IMG/VR virus record: IMGVR_UViG_3300042448_000231
Span: 1 to 26,045 of that record
DNA length: 26,045 bases
Source of the DNA: a virus
Reading direction: 5' to 3' (one strand)
Part shown: piece after piece, positions 18,474 through 26,045 of the stretch
Layout of the letters: the number at the start of each line of letters is the position of its first letter
Numbering within the stretch: the first letter of the stretch is position 1
Made by a program: the position numbers and the translations under genes
Notes under the pieces: model-generated
The model's database searches: none
What the model saw: the letters and a program-made list of their open reading frames with translations, nothing else
What the model was told of the DNA's origin: nothing

Positions 18474-20512
18474 TGGAACTACAAAGTATAGACTACAAAG
18501 ACTGGTTTATAAATCAGAAGCGTATTCCTGATAAAGAGTCTCAGGAATGTAAGCCATTCTTTGACTTCCACAGAGAGCTATGCTTAAATGGAGCTATGAT
18601 GGGAGGTACATATATTAACCCCTTCCTTTACTGGCACCTTAATATATGGCATACAGAAGTAGATATAATAGATAGTTATGGGAGGATTGCACAGAAATAT
18701 GCCAATCCCCTATTGAGAGATAATGAATGGCTTGTGACGAACGAAATTGACAGAGCTCAACAAGAAAAGAGGGGCTTAGTCATTCTAGGTATTAGACGTT
18801 TTGCCAAGTCTGTTCTTGAAGCATCCTATATTGCATGGGGTGCGACCTTTGATGAAAACAGTCAGAATATCATAGCAGGCTTAAATGCCCCAGATATAAA
18901 ACTGATTACTGATAAGATTGACAAAGGATTGAATTTCATTCCTGAGTATTGGAGGTGGCAGAGAATTGAGGATAACTGGAAGAACCAAGTGACTCTAGGT
19001 ATAAAGACCAAGTCTGGTGAACGTATCCCATTCTCTTCCATTCTAATACGTAACCTTGATGAAGGTAATAATGAAGAGGCAATTGCAGGTACAAAACCAC
19101 GTAAATTAATTATAGATGAGATTGGTAAAGGGAATTTTCTTAGAGGCTTACAAGCTGCTATTCCAGGTTTCACTACACCCTATGGCTGGGGATGTAGTCC
19201 CATTCTTACTGGTACAGGTGGGGACATGAAGAAATTCATGGATGCCAAAAGTTTAATGTTTGACGTAGACAACTTTAATTTCCTTACATATAATAATGCT
19301 AAAGATGACAAACGTATACATGGTTTGTTTATCTCCCATAAATATAGAATGGAGGCAAAGGAGGATTCTACACTAGGAGAATATTTAAACGAGCCAACTA
19401 GTTCAGACTTACATAATGTTAAAATGCTTGTAAGTAATGAAGATAAGGCTACAGAAATTACTAACAAAAACCTAGAAAGACTTAAGAAAGCTGGTGATCG
19501 TATAGCCTATTTAAAAGAAAAGATGTATTATCCTCAAGAAGTAGATGATATCTTCTTGAACGAGGACACAAATATATTTGACATTGAGAGTGCTAAGAGA
19601 CAGAAGACTAGACTGTTACAACAAGAAAGAACAGGAACTCCTGTTATATTGTTTAATGATGGAGAGAAGATAGCTCATGAGTTTACAGATAAACTACCTA
19701 TATCTAACTTCCCTCTAAAGAACTCAGATTTAAAAGAAGCACCTGTTGTTATATATGAATTCCCTATAGATAATCCACCTTATGGATTGTATGTAGCAGG
19801 AGTCGATCCATATAGACAAGGTAAGTCTGCATATTCAACTTCGCTTGGATCTGTATACATATATAAAAGGATGCATGAAATTAGTGGTGAGAAGTATCAA
19901 GATATGTTCGTAGCTTCGTATTGTGCAAGACCTGATAAGAAAGAAACTTGGGAAGAACAAGCTAGACTTCTTATAAAGTATTATAACGCTAGAGCTCTTT
20001 GTGAGAATGATGATATATCCTTTATTGAATATATGAAAGCTAAAGGAGATGCTCACTTTTTAGAAAGACAACCTGAGTGGCTTAAGGAAATTGTTCCTAA
20101 CACTACAGTTAAAAGAGATTATGGTATTCATCGTTCAAGTCAGAAGATAATTGACTATCTTCACACTTGTTTAAAGAAGTATATGGAAGCTCCAATCTTT
20201 GTAGAAAAGAATGATGCAGGAGAAGTGATTAGAGAAGTGTTAGGTGTGAGTAAGATATTTGATCCTGTATTGCTTGAAGAGATTATTCAATATAATGATT
20301 CAGGTAACTTTGATAGAATCATAGCTGCAGAGTTAGCCATAGCACAAGCTTTAAAGATGGACCCAATAATGGGTAAGATAGGTGGAACAGGTGATGAACG
20401 AGTTGCTTCTATGTTTAAGAAGAAGAGAGGAAACATACTCTTCACTGACTCTAGAAACAACATGTTTGGACAATCAAAAAATAAATATAAACGAAATAAA
20501 TTGTTTTCATAA
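18473..20512 (+). CDS. terL: Terminase large subunit (packaging motor)
   Basis: A 679-aa DNA-packaging ATPase-nuclease. The Walker A-like motif is GIRRFAKS (106-113), a variant of GxxxxGKS with Ala-Lys-Ser; Walker B is LIIDE (212-216) and the coupling motif is TGTGG (246-250). The C-terminal nuclease (RNase H fold) shows AGVDPYRQGK (D445), CENDD (510-514) and a late acidic FDRIIAAELAIA segment. Length and order fit the crAss-like TerL. One-base stop-start overlaps join it to the preceding gene and to the portal gene. Confidence 0.92.
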   Translation: MELQSIDYKDWFINQKRIPDKESQECKPFFDFHRELCLNGAMMGGTYINPFLYWHLNIWHTEVDIIDSYGRIAQKYANPLLRDNEWLVTNEIDRAQQEKRGLVILGIRRFAKSVLEASYIAWGATFDENSQNIIAGLNAPDIKLITDKIDKGLNFIPEYWRWQRIEDNWKNQVTLGIKTKSGERIPFSSILIRNLDEGNNEEAIAGTKPRKLIIDEIGKGNFLRGLQAAIPGFTTPYGWGCSPILTGTGGDMKKFMDAKSLMFDVDNFNFLTYNNAKDDKRIHGLFISHKYRMEAKEDSTLGEYLNEPTSSDLHNVKMLVSNEDKATEITNKNLERLKKAGDRIAYLKEKMYYPQEVDDIFLNEDTNIFDIESAKRQKTRLLQQERTGTPVILFNDGEKIAHEFTDKLPISNFPLKNSDLKEAPVVIYEFPIDNPPYGLYVAGVDPYRQGKSAYSTSLGSVYIYKRMHEISGEKYQDMFVASYCARPDKKETWEEQARLLIKYYNARALCENDDISFIEYMKAKGDAHFLERQPEWLKEIVPNTTVKRDYGIHRSSQKIIDYLHTCLKKYMEAPIFVEKNDAGEVIREVLGVSKIFDPVLLEEIIQYNDSGNFDRIIAAELAIAQALKMDPIMGKIGGTGDERVASMFKKKRGNILFTDSRNNMFGQSKNKYKRNKLFS

Positions 20513-23097
20513 TGGCAATTATAAGGTACACGAAAGACGCAACAATAAGATATGCTTATCTGAATATCTTTCCTGATCAGTTTAAAACTGAGAAGGAAAA
20601 GATGGATGAAAGCTGGATAAAGAATTCAATGGACTACTTTGCAAACAAAGCTTATGCTGAGTATGTCAAAGCTAGAGATACATTTGTAAAAAACTATGAT
20701 CTTGTTAAAGGTATTTTAAGAAGAGAAGATTTCTTTGTAGAACCAGAAGTTAGAAGTTTTACAGATGTGCTTACATCAGATCTTGAACTTCCTGCTTATG
20801 TAAAACATTATTCTATAATGACCACTCCTATTAATGAGTTAGTAGGAGAGATATCAAAGCGACCTGATGCTTTCCTAGTAAAAGCATTTGATGATGATAG
20901 TCAAGCTGAAGAGTTACAATTTAAGACTCAGATACTAAATGAATATGTAATTAATCAAGCAAAACAAAAGATAGAAGAACAAGCAATGGCTCAAGGTCAA
21001 GAAATTGATCCTGAAGAGTTAGATCAAATGACCATGGAACAAGTGAAAGATGAAATAGATAACTATACATCTGTAGCAGAGAAATGGGCAAATCATATTC
21101 TTTCAGCTCAAAAGATTGAATTTAATCTTAAAGAAAAAGGAGAAGATTCATTTAGAGACTTATTGATATCTGCTAGAGAGTTCTTTCATATCTATGAGGA
21201 CAACTCTAAGCTAGGATTTAATATAGAAGTAGCTAATCCAAAGAACACTTGGTTCTTAACTACTCCAGATAGAAAGTGGATATCTGATACTACAGGACGT
21301 GCACAAGGAGCGTATGCTGCTGGCACTGTACAAGTGTTAGAATTATCTGAAATTATTGAAGCAGTTCCTGACTTAACTAAAGATGAGATTGATCACTTAC
21401 GTAGTTCATTACAAGACTATGGATTGATTAATGTACGTGAATCTAACTTAGGTAATCCTAATGCTGTTCCAGGCAATGACTCTATTCAATACGATACATA
21501 TGATCCATTAGTATTACAAACTAGAATGCTTATTGAATCAGAAATGAAAGAGAACAATGATGGTCTTAAGGACTTCTTAGGACTTACATCTAACGTATCT
21601 TCATTTGGTTATAAGTATGTTGTGGTAAGAGCTTATTGGATTTCTAAAAAGAAGATAGGTAAAGTAATATATACAGATGAGATGGGTAATGAACAATCTA
21701 TGTTAGTAGATGAGAATTATAAGTCTGGAACTATTCCTACACAAGAATCATTAGAGTGGGGATGGATTAACCAATGGTATCAAGGTATTAAGATTGGTCC
21801 AGATATCTACCATATCAAACCTTATAAGTTATTACCTTATTGTCCAATCATTGGTCAAACGTTTGAAGTTAAGAATACAGAGGCTAAGAGCTTAGTAGAT
21901 ATGATGAAGCCTTTCCAAGTTATATACAATGTTTGTATGAACCAATTGTATAAGTTACTTGAGAAGGAAGTAGGTAAGGTGCAGTTAATGTCTATTAGAC
22001 ATATTCCTATTCCTAAAGATGGTGATGCTCAAGATGCATTAGATATCTGGGAAATGGAAGCACGTAATAGAGGAGTTGTGTTTGTTGATGATAGTCCTGA
22101 GAACTTAAAGAGTCCATCTAGCTTCAACCAATATACAAGCTTAGATCTTACACGTACTACAGAGATCCAAGCAAGATATACTCTAGCACAACAAATCAAG
22201 AACGAATGTTGGGAATTGATTGGTATGTCTAAGCAAAGACTTGGATCTGTGTCTGCTAGTGAATCAGCCACAGGTACCAATGCAGCTATTACACAATCTT
22301 ATTCTCAAACAGAACCTTTGTTTGTAGCTCATGAATATATCATGGGTCAGTTATACCAAGCTGTTATTGATGCAGCTTTATATGTAGAAGCTAAGAAGCC
22401 ACAATCAACTATATCTTATATCACTAATGAAGGTGAATCTGCTTTTGTAACTGTAAATGGTACAGACTTAAGATTTAGAGATTTAAAAGTTTATTTAACT
22501 AACAGACCTGAAGATAGAAAAGCATTTGAGGAAATTAGAGGATTGTCTCAAGCAGTTCTTCAAAATGGTGGTAGCTTACATGATGTAATTGAATTGTATA
22601 GTACTAACTCCATGAGACAAATGAAGAAGGTATTTAAGACTCTTAAAGAAAGACAAGAGCAATTGCAAAATACTCAAATGCAACAAAAGCAACAAGAACT
22701 TGAACAACAACAACAAATAGGTCAAGCTCAATTAGCTCAGGCTCAACAACAAGCTGAAGAGAAAATAGCTAATGATAATTACAATGCTGAGCTTGATAGA
22801 ATCAATAAGAAAGAGATTGCTCTTATTGCAGCTGAATCTAAATCAGGTCCATTATCTGATGTGGATAAAAGTGGATCTCCTGATGTTCTAGAAATTGAAA
22901 AGATAGGATTACAAAAAGAAAGTGCTTCAAGAGATTATCAAATGAAGATGCAAGATAATATGACTAAGAATAGACTTGCTTCTGAGAAGTTACAATTAGA
23001 GAAAGAAAAATTACAAGTAGCTAGAGAAAACCAAGCAAATGATTTAGCTGTTGCTAAAGAAAATGCTAAAGGAAGATCTACTAAAAAACCTAAATAA
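20512..23097 (+). CDS. Portal protein
   Basis: An 861-aa protein directly after TerL, the usual portal place. The first two thirds are mixed alpha/beta with a Trp-rich centre (SLEWGWINQWYQ) and a stretch MMKPFQVIYNVCMNQLYKLL typical of portal stem and wing regions. The last part (about 700-860) is Gln/Lys/Glu-rich coiled coil, with Q-runs around residues 720-745. Large portals with such tails are seen in crAss-like phages. It forms the dodecameric channel for DNA. Assignment rests on position, size and this pattern. Confidence 0.8.
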   Translation: MAIIRYTKDATIRYAYLNIFPDQFKTEKEKMDESWIKNSMDYFANKAYAEYVKARDTFVKNYDLVKGILRREDFFVEPEVRSFTDVLTSDLELPAYVKHYSIMTTPINELVGEISKRPDAFLVKAFDDDSQAEELQFKTQILNEYVINQAKQKIEEQAMAQGQEIDPEELDQMTMEQVKDEIDNYTSVAEKWANHILSAQKIEFNLKEKGEDSFRDLLISAREFFHIYEDNSKLGFNIEVANPKNTWFLTTPDRKWISDTTGRAQGAYAAGTVQVLELSEIIEAVPDLTKDEIDHLRSSLQDYGLINVRESNLGNPNAVPGNDSIQYDTYDPLVLQTRMLIESEMKENNDGLKDFLGLTSNVSSFGYKYVVVRAYWISKKKIGKVIYTDEMGNEQSMLVDENYKSGTIPTQESLEWGWINQWYQGIKIGPDIYHIKPYKLLPYCPIIGQTFEVKNTEAKSLVDMMKPFQVIYNVCMNQLYKLLEKEVGKVQLMSIRHIPIPKDGDAQDALDIWEMEARNRGVVFVDDSPENLKSPSSFNQYTSLDLTRTTEIQARYTLAQQIKNECWELIGMSKQRLGSVSASESATGTNAAITQSYSQTEPLFVAHEYIMGQLYQAVIDAALYVEAKKPQSTISYITNEGESAFVTVNGTDLRFRDLKVYLTNRPEDRKAFEEIRGLSQAVLQNGGSLHDVIELYSTNSMRQMKKVFKTLKERQEQLQNTQMQQKQQELEQQQQIGQAQLAQAQQQAEEKIANDNYNAELDRINKKEIALIAAESKSGPLSDVDKSGSPDVLEIEKIGLQKESASRDYQMKMQDNMTKNRLASEKLQLEKEKLQVARENQANDLAVAKENAKGRSTKKPK

Positions 23098-23627
23098 TGT
23101 TTGATAAACTAATTGATGTATTGATTGAATGGTGGAATCATATTCTACCATTCATCATTATCAGAGACTATGAACAAGCTGTACTCCTTAGATTTGGAAA
23201 GTTTAATCGAGTGCTATTACCAGGTATACACTTTAAGATACCTTTCTTTGATGAGGCAATTGATCAGCATGTAGTAGTTACAACACTTAGTCTTGATGCT
23301 CAATCTTTATATACAAAAGATAAGCAAAACATTGTAGTCAAAGGACTTGTCAAATATAAGATAGCAGATGTTAAGATATTCCTATTAGAAGTCTATGACG
23401 CACAGGATGCCCTGTCAGATATGTCTCAAAGTATTATAAAAAATATTATTATGTCTATGACCTTAGAAGAATGTACAGATTCTGAACTTGATAATATTTT
23501 GACAAAGAAAGTTAGGGTGGAAGCACGCAAGTGGGGAGTTGAAGTTCAACAAGTTACGCTTACAGATCTTGCTCCAATAAGAAGCTATAGACTTATAAAT
23601 GACAATTTTCTTAACAAATTAGATTAG
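23097..23627 (+). CDS. SPFH/Band-7 (stomatin-like) protein
   Basis: A 176-aa protein. A hydrophobic N-terminus (about 5-22, IDVLIEWWNHILPFIII) is followed by the Band-7 signature: EQAVLLRFGKF (26-36), LLPGIHFKIPFFDEA (40-54), then VTTLSLDAQSLYTKDKQNIVVKG (61-83), and a C-terminal EARKWGVEVQQVTLTDL (142-158). It is short, ending at the SPFH domain without the long coiled coil of cellular stomatins. One-base overlap with the portal stop (TAATG) places it in the head operon. It stops in TAG. SPFH proteins form membrane-bound rings; a phage role is unknown. Confidence 0.85.
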   Translation: MFDKLIDVLIEWWNHILPFIIIRDYEQAVLLRFGKFNRVLLPGIHFKIPFFDEAIDQHVVVTTLSLDAQSLYTKDKQNIVVKGLVKYKIADVKIFLLEVYDAQDALSDMSQSIIKNIIMSMTLEECTDSELDNILTKKVRVEARKWGVEVQQVTLTDLAPIRSYRLINDNFLNKLD

Positions 23628-23745
23628 AGTAAAAAATATTAATGCTATATTATATTGAATAATAGCCTATATAGAGCCTAGTCTCTTTGCTGTTAATTTA
23701 ACTTGATATACTTTTACATTGAAAACCAAATAAATACAACTACAT

Positions 23746-25026
23746 ATGGCTGAAAATCTAGATATGCCTCAAATAGGCAACTTTAGTATTCAAGATACTA
23801 TGGACATGGGTATGGGTAACCAAGAGTTATTAAATGATTTAATGTCTCCTGAAAGTGCTACATCTAATCCTGATGACATTCAGGATATCAAAGATGAACC
23901 TGCTCCTGCTCCAACAAAGAAAACTACTTCTAAACAACAAGCTATCCCAGATCCTGCAGAACCTGCAGACGATAAGAAAGACGAACCTGTTAAAGGGATT
24001 CAAGATTTTTTATATGGTGAAGATGATGATGAGGATGGTGAAGATAATGACAAACCAGCAACTGCACCAGCTAAGAAAGCTACGCAACCTGCTGATAATC
24101 AAGAAGATAGTAAAGATAATGATGATGATGAAGAAGGAGCTCCTGAGAGTCAATTCACTGCATTATCAAATGACCTTTTCAAACTAGGTGTTTTCTCTAA
24201 AGAAGACGAAGAAGAAGAAACTGCAATAGATACTCCTGAAGCATTCTTAGAACGCTTCCAAGCAGAAAAGAAAAAAGGAGCTATTGAAATTGTAGATAAT
24301 TTTATTGGTCAACATGGAGAAGATTATCAAAAAGCATTTGAGGCCATATTTGTAAAAGGAGTTCATCCTAAAGATTACTTTGGTGCATTTAACCAAATCC
24401 AATCTTTTGCTGAAATGGACTTAACTCAAGAGAACAATCAAGTGGCTGTTATTAAACAAGCTTTGACTGATCAAGGATTTGAGCCTGAAGATGTTATAAC
24501 AGAAGTAGAAAGATTAAAAAACTATGGTGATTTAGAAAGTGTTGCTGCTAAACATCATAAGGTCCTAATAAAGAAAGAAGGCCAAAAGCTTCAACAAATG
24601 GAGCAACAAAAAGAGGTCCAATTACAACAGCAACAAGCCATCAAGCAACAATATCATCAAAACGTAAACAACGTTTTACAAGAGAAGATCAAAGCTAAAG
24701 AATTTGATGGCATACCAATTAACCCTAAATTAGCTGGTGAACTACAAGATTTCCTAGTAACAGACAAGTACAAAACAAATTCAGGTGAGACTCTCACTGA
24801 TTTTGATCGTACAATTCTGGAGCTGAAACGTCCTGAGAATCATGCAACCAAAGTAAAGCTTGCGTTGATCATGAAGATAATGGAGAAAGATCCTACATTA
24901 TCTACTATTCAAAAGACAGGTATCACCAAAAAGTCTAATGAATTATTTGGTGAAGTTGCCAGACAAGCCCAGAAGAGTTCAGTGAAATCTAAACCATCAA
25001 CTAAACCCAATTCTTGGTTTCAATAA
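23746..25026 (+). CDS. Acidic scaffold-like / head assembly protein
   Basis: A 426-aa protein directly upstream of the capsid gene. The N-terminal 150 residues are low-complexity and acidic (runs of D and E with Pro/Ala/Lys repeats), the middle is a Gln/Lys-rich coiled coil (about 280-310, EQQKEVQLQQQQAIKQQY), and the C-terminus is basic (KSSVKSKPSTKPNSWFQ). This acidic, helical build before the MCP is the classic scaffold pattern. The 118 nt upstream (23628-23745) hold no gene; an A-rich leader precedes the ATG. Confidence 0.65.
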   Translation: MAENLDMPQIGNFSIQDTMDMGMGNQELLNDLMSPESATSNPDDIQDIKDEPAPAPTKKTTSKQQAIPDPAEPADDKKDEPVKGIQDFLYGEDDDEDGEDNDKPATAPAKKATQPADNQEDSKDNDDDEEGAPESQFTALSNDLFKLGVFSKEDEEEETAIDTPEAFLERFQAEKKKGAIEIVDNFIGQHGEDYQKAFEAIFVKGVHPKDYFGAFNQIQSFAEMDLTQENNQVAVIKQALTDQGFEPEDVITEVERLKNYGDLESVAAKHHKVLIKKEGQKLQQMEQQKEVQLQQQQAIKQQYHQNVNNVLQEKIKAKEFDGIPINPKLAGELQDFLVTDKYKTNSGETLTDFDRTILELKRPENHATKVKLALIMKIMEKDPTLSTIQKTGITKKSNELFGEVARQAQKSSVKSKPSTKPNSWFQ

Positions 25027-25061
25027 ACAATTTATATAACAAAAATTAAAAAAGGATAAAA

Positions 25062-26045
25062 ATGGCAATTCAAACAATCCCAGGTTTAACTGGTTTTACC
25101 TATGCTAGAGTAGCTTCTATGGACAAGCGTGCAGTAGGTAAATTGACTGACTCGAACCATCTAGAGAGCTTTCACTCAACTGAGCCTGCTGATTATGATA
25201 AAAAAATCATCAGCTTGTACACTCAGAGTTCTCTTTATAGTAATGACTTCTTGGACATGATTAACAAGAGCACACCTTACTATATCGACAATAATAGTGA
25301 TGCTTGGAAATGGCAGGTACAAGTACCTTACAAGTTCCCAAAAATCATTGACGTTCCAACTACAACTCAGGAATTAAACAAGCCTGGTATTGATGGACAA
25401 GAGTTTCAAATCATCGTTGACACTAATGAGTTTTCTAAGAACGCAATTGTATCTGTTGGTACACGTCAATATGGTCCACGTTTCTACGTAGTAAAAGATC
25501 CAGTTCCTTGGAATGTTGGATACTTATACACTGTTACCTTAGTAAGTGACAACCCAACTGTTGATTTCGTAAGCCCTATCTTCTTGCAAGTGGGTGTTGA
25601 ATTAGAGTTAGTTGATGCTGCTATTGGTGAATTCGATCAAGACTTATTAGGTCTTCCTCGTTTGGGTGAGCAAATCACAATGTTTGAATCTTTAGGTTCT
25701 GCATATGGTTATGAGCACAAAATTACTGAGTGGGCTGATGACAAGATGATGAGAGATGCTTCTGGCAAACCTTTAGACATCTTAGTATATGCTCCTCAAA
25801 GACGTAACCAATTACCTTTAACTCGTAACGATGTTAAGTGGGAACCATTTATTGAGTTCTGGATGCGTAAGTCTATGTTAGAATTAAAAGTTAAGCGTAT
25901 GATCTGGGCTCGTCCTGGAACTGTGAAGACTAATGGTTCTAAGCAAGAATTAAAGCGTACTTCTGCTGGTGTATATCACAGAATGCGTAACAATGGTAAC
26001 TTAGTACAATACAATCGTGGTGAGTTTACAGCTAACTTGATTCGT
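25062..26045 (+). CDS. Major capsid protein (3' end outside window)
   Basis: An open frame of 328 codons from ATG at 25062 to the window end. It starts MAIQTIPGLTGFTYARVASM and continues through a WKWQVQVPYKFPK stretch and FWMRKSMLELKVKRMIWARPG, matching in my reading crAss-like capsid proteins. Its place after TerL, portal and scaffold-like genes supports this. It forms the icosahedral shell. Arg is mostly CGT and Gly GGT, unlike the AGA-rich neighbours, a bias typical of very highly expressed genes. A purine stretch AAAAAAGGA lies 5 nt upstream of the ATG. Confidence 0.8.
   Translation, partial: MAIQTIPGLTGFTYARVASMDKRAVGKLTDSNHLESFHSTEPADYDKKIISLYTQSSLYSNDFLDMINKSTPYYIDNNSDAWKWQVQVPYKFPKIIDVPTTTQELNKPGIDGQEFQIIVDTNEFSKNAIVSVGTRQYGPRFYVVKDPVPWNVGYLYTVTLVSDNPTVDFVSPIFLQVGVELELVDAAIGEFDQDLLGLPRLGEQITMFESLGSAYGYEHKITEWADDKMMRDASGKPLDILVYAPQRRNQLPLTRNDVKWEPFIEFWMRKSMLELKVKRMIWARPGTVKTNGSKQELKRTSAGVYHRMRNNGNLVQYNRGEFTANLIR

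Noticed and set aside
23628-23745. Terminator or promoter between SPFH and scaffold-like genes
   Set aside because: Only a 4-bp hairpin (AGAG/CTCT) without a clear T-tract and no TAnnTTTG box; the stretch is A/T-rich leader with nothing firm.
1-26045. Alternative genetic code (TAG read as an amino acid), known in some crAss-like phages
   Set aside because: TAG ends the SSB-like gene right after its acidic tail (1068), the gene at 11891 before a terminator, and the SPFH gene (23627); no gene needs readthrough.

Overview
The window looks like part of a tailed double-stranded DNA phage of the crAss-like group (order Crassvirales), infecting a Bacteroidota host. Four things point this way. (1) A replication block (primase, SSB-like protein, P-loop ATPase, SF2 helicase, DnaB-type helicase, family B polymerase) lies on the minus strand. 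It faces away from a plus-strand packaging and capsid block (HU/IHF-type protein, large terminase, portal, SPFH protein, acidic scaffold-like protein, major capsid protein). (2) Genes are AT-rich, tightly overlapping and mostly without Shine-Dalgarno sequences. (3) Three promoter candidates fit the Bacteroidota vegetative consensus (TTTG, 19-21 nt, TAnnTTTG). (4) The capsid, portal and terminase sequences resemble crAss-like families as I know them; no database search was run. TAG, TAA and TGA are all used as stops, so there is no sign of recoding.

Layout. 1-11824 (minus): main replication operon plus many small genes, ending at a terminator (1021-1045) just before the primase gene. 11841-14256 (minus): small acidic and membrane proteins, divided by terminators at 11841-11866 and 12710-12737. 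14257-14644: no gene, but dense nested inverted repeats with two pseudoknot topologies, probably a structured 5' leader or ncRNA. 14645-14951: two tiny minus-strand genes. 15025-15182: hairpins and a strong terminator. 15191-15616: a monocistronic minus-strand gene. 15617-16295: divergent control region with a G/C-tract block and a chain of hairpins. 16296-26045 (plus): regulatory genes, then TerL, portal, SPFH, scaffold-like protein and the capsid gene, which is cut by the window end.

How it fits together. The minus-strand genes supply a nearly complete replisome: primase, helicase, probable initiator/loader, polymerase with proofreading domain, SSB, and a recombination-type ATPase beside the SSB. 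The plus-strand genes begin with a winged-helix protein and an HU/IHF-like protein, then package DNA and build the head. The least explained parts are the structured intergenic stretches (13.4-16.3 kb) and the membrane-associated SPFH gene inserted between portal and scaffold-like genes.
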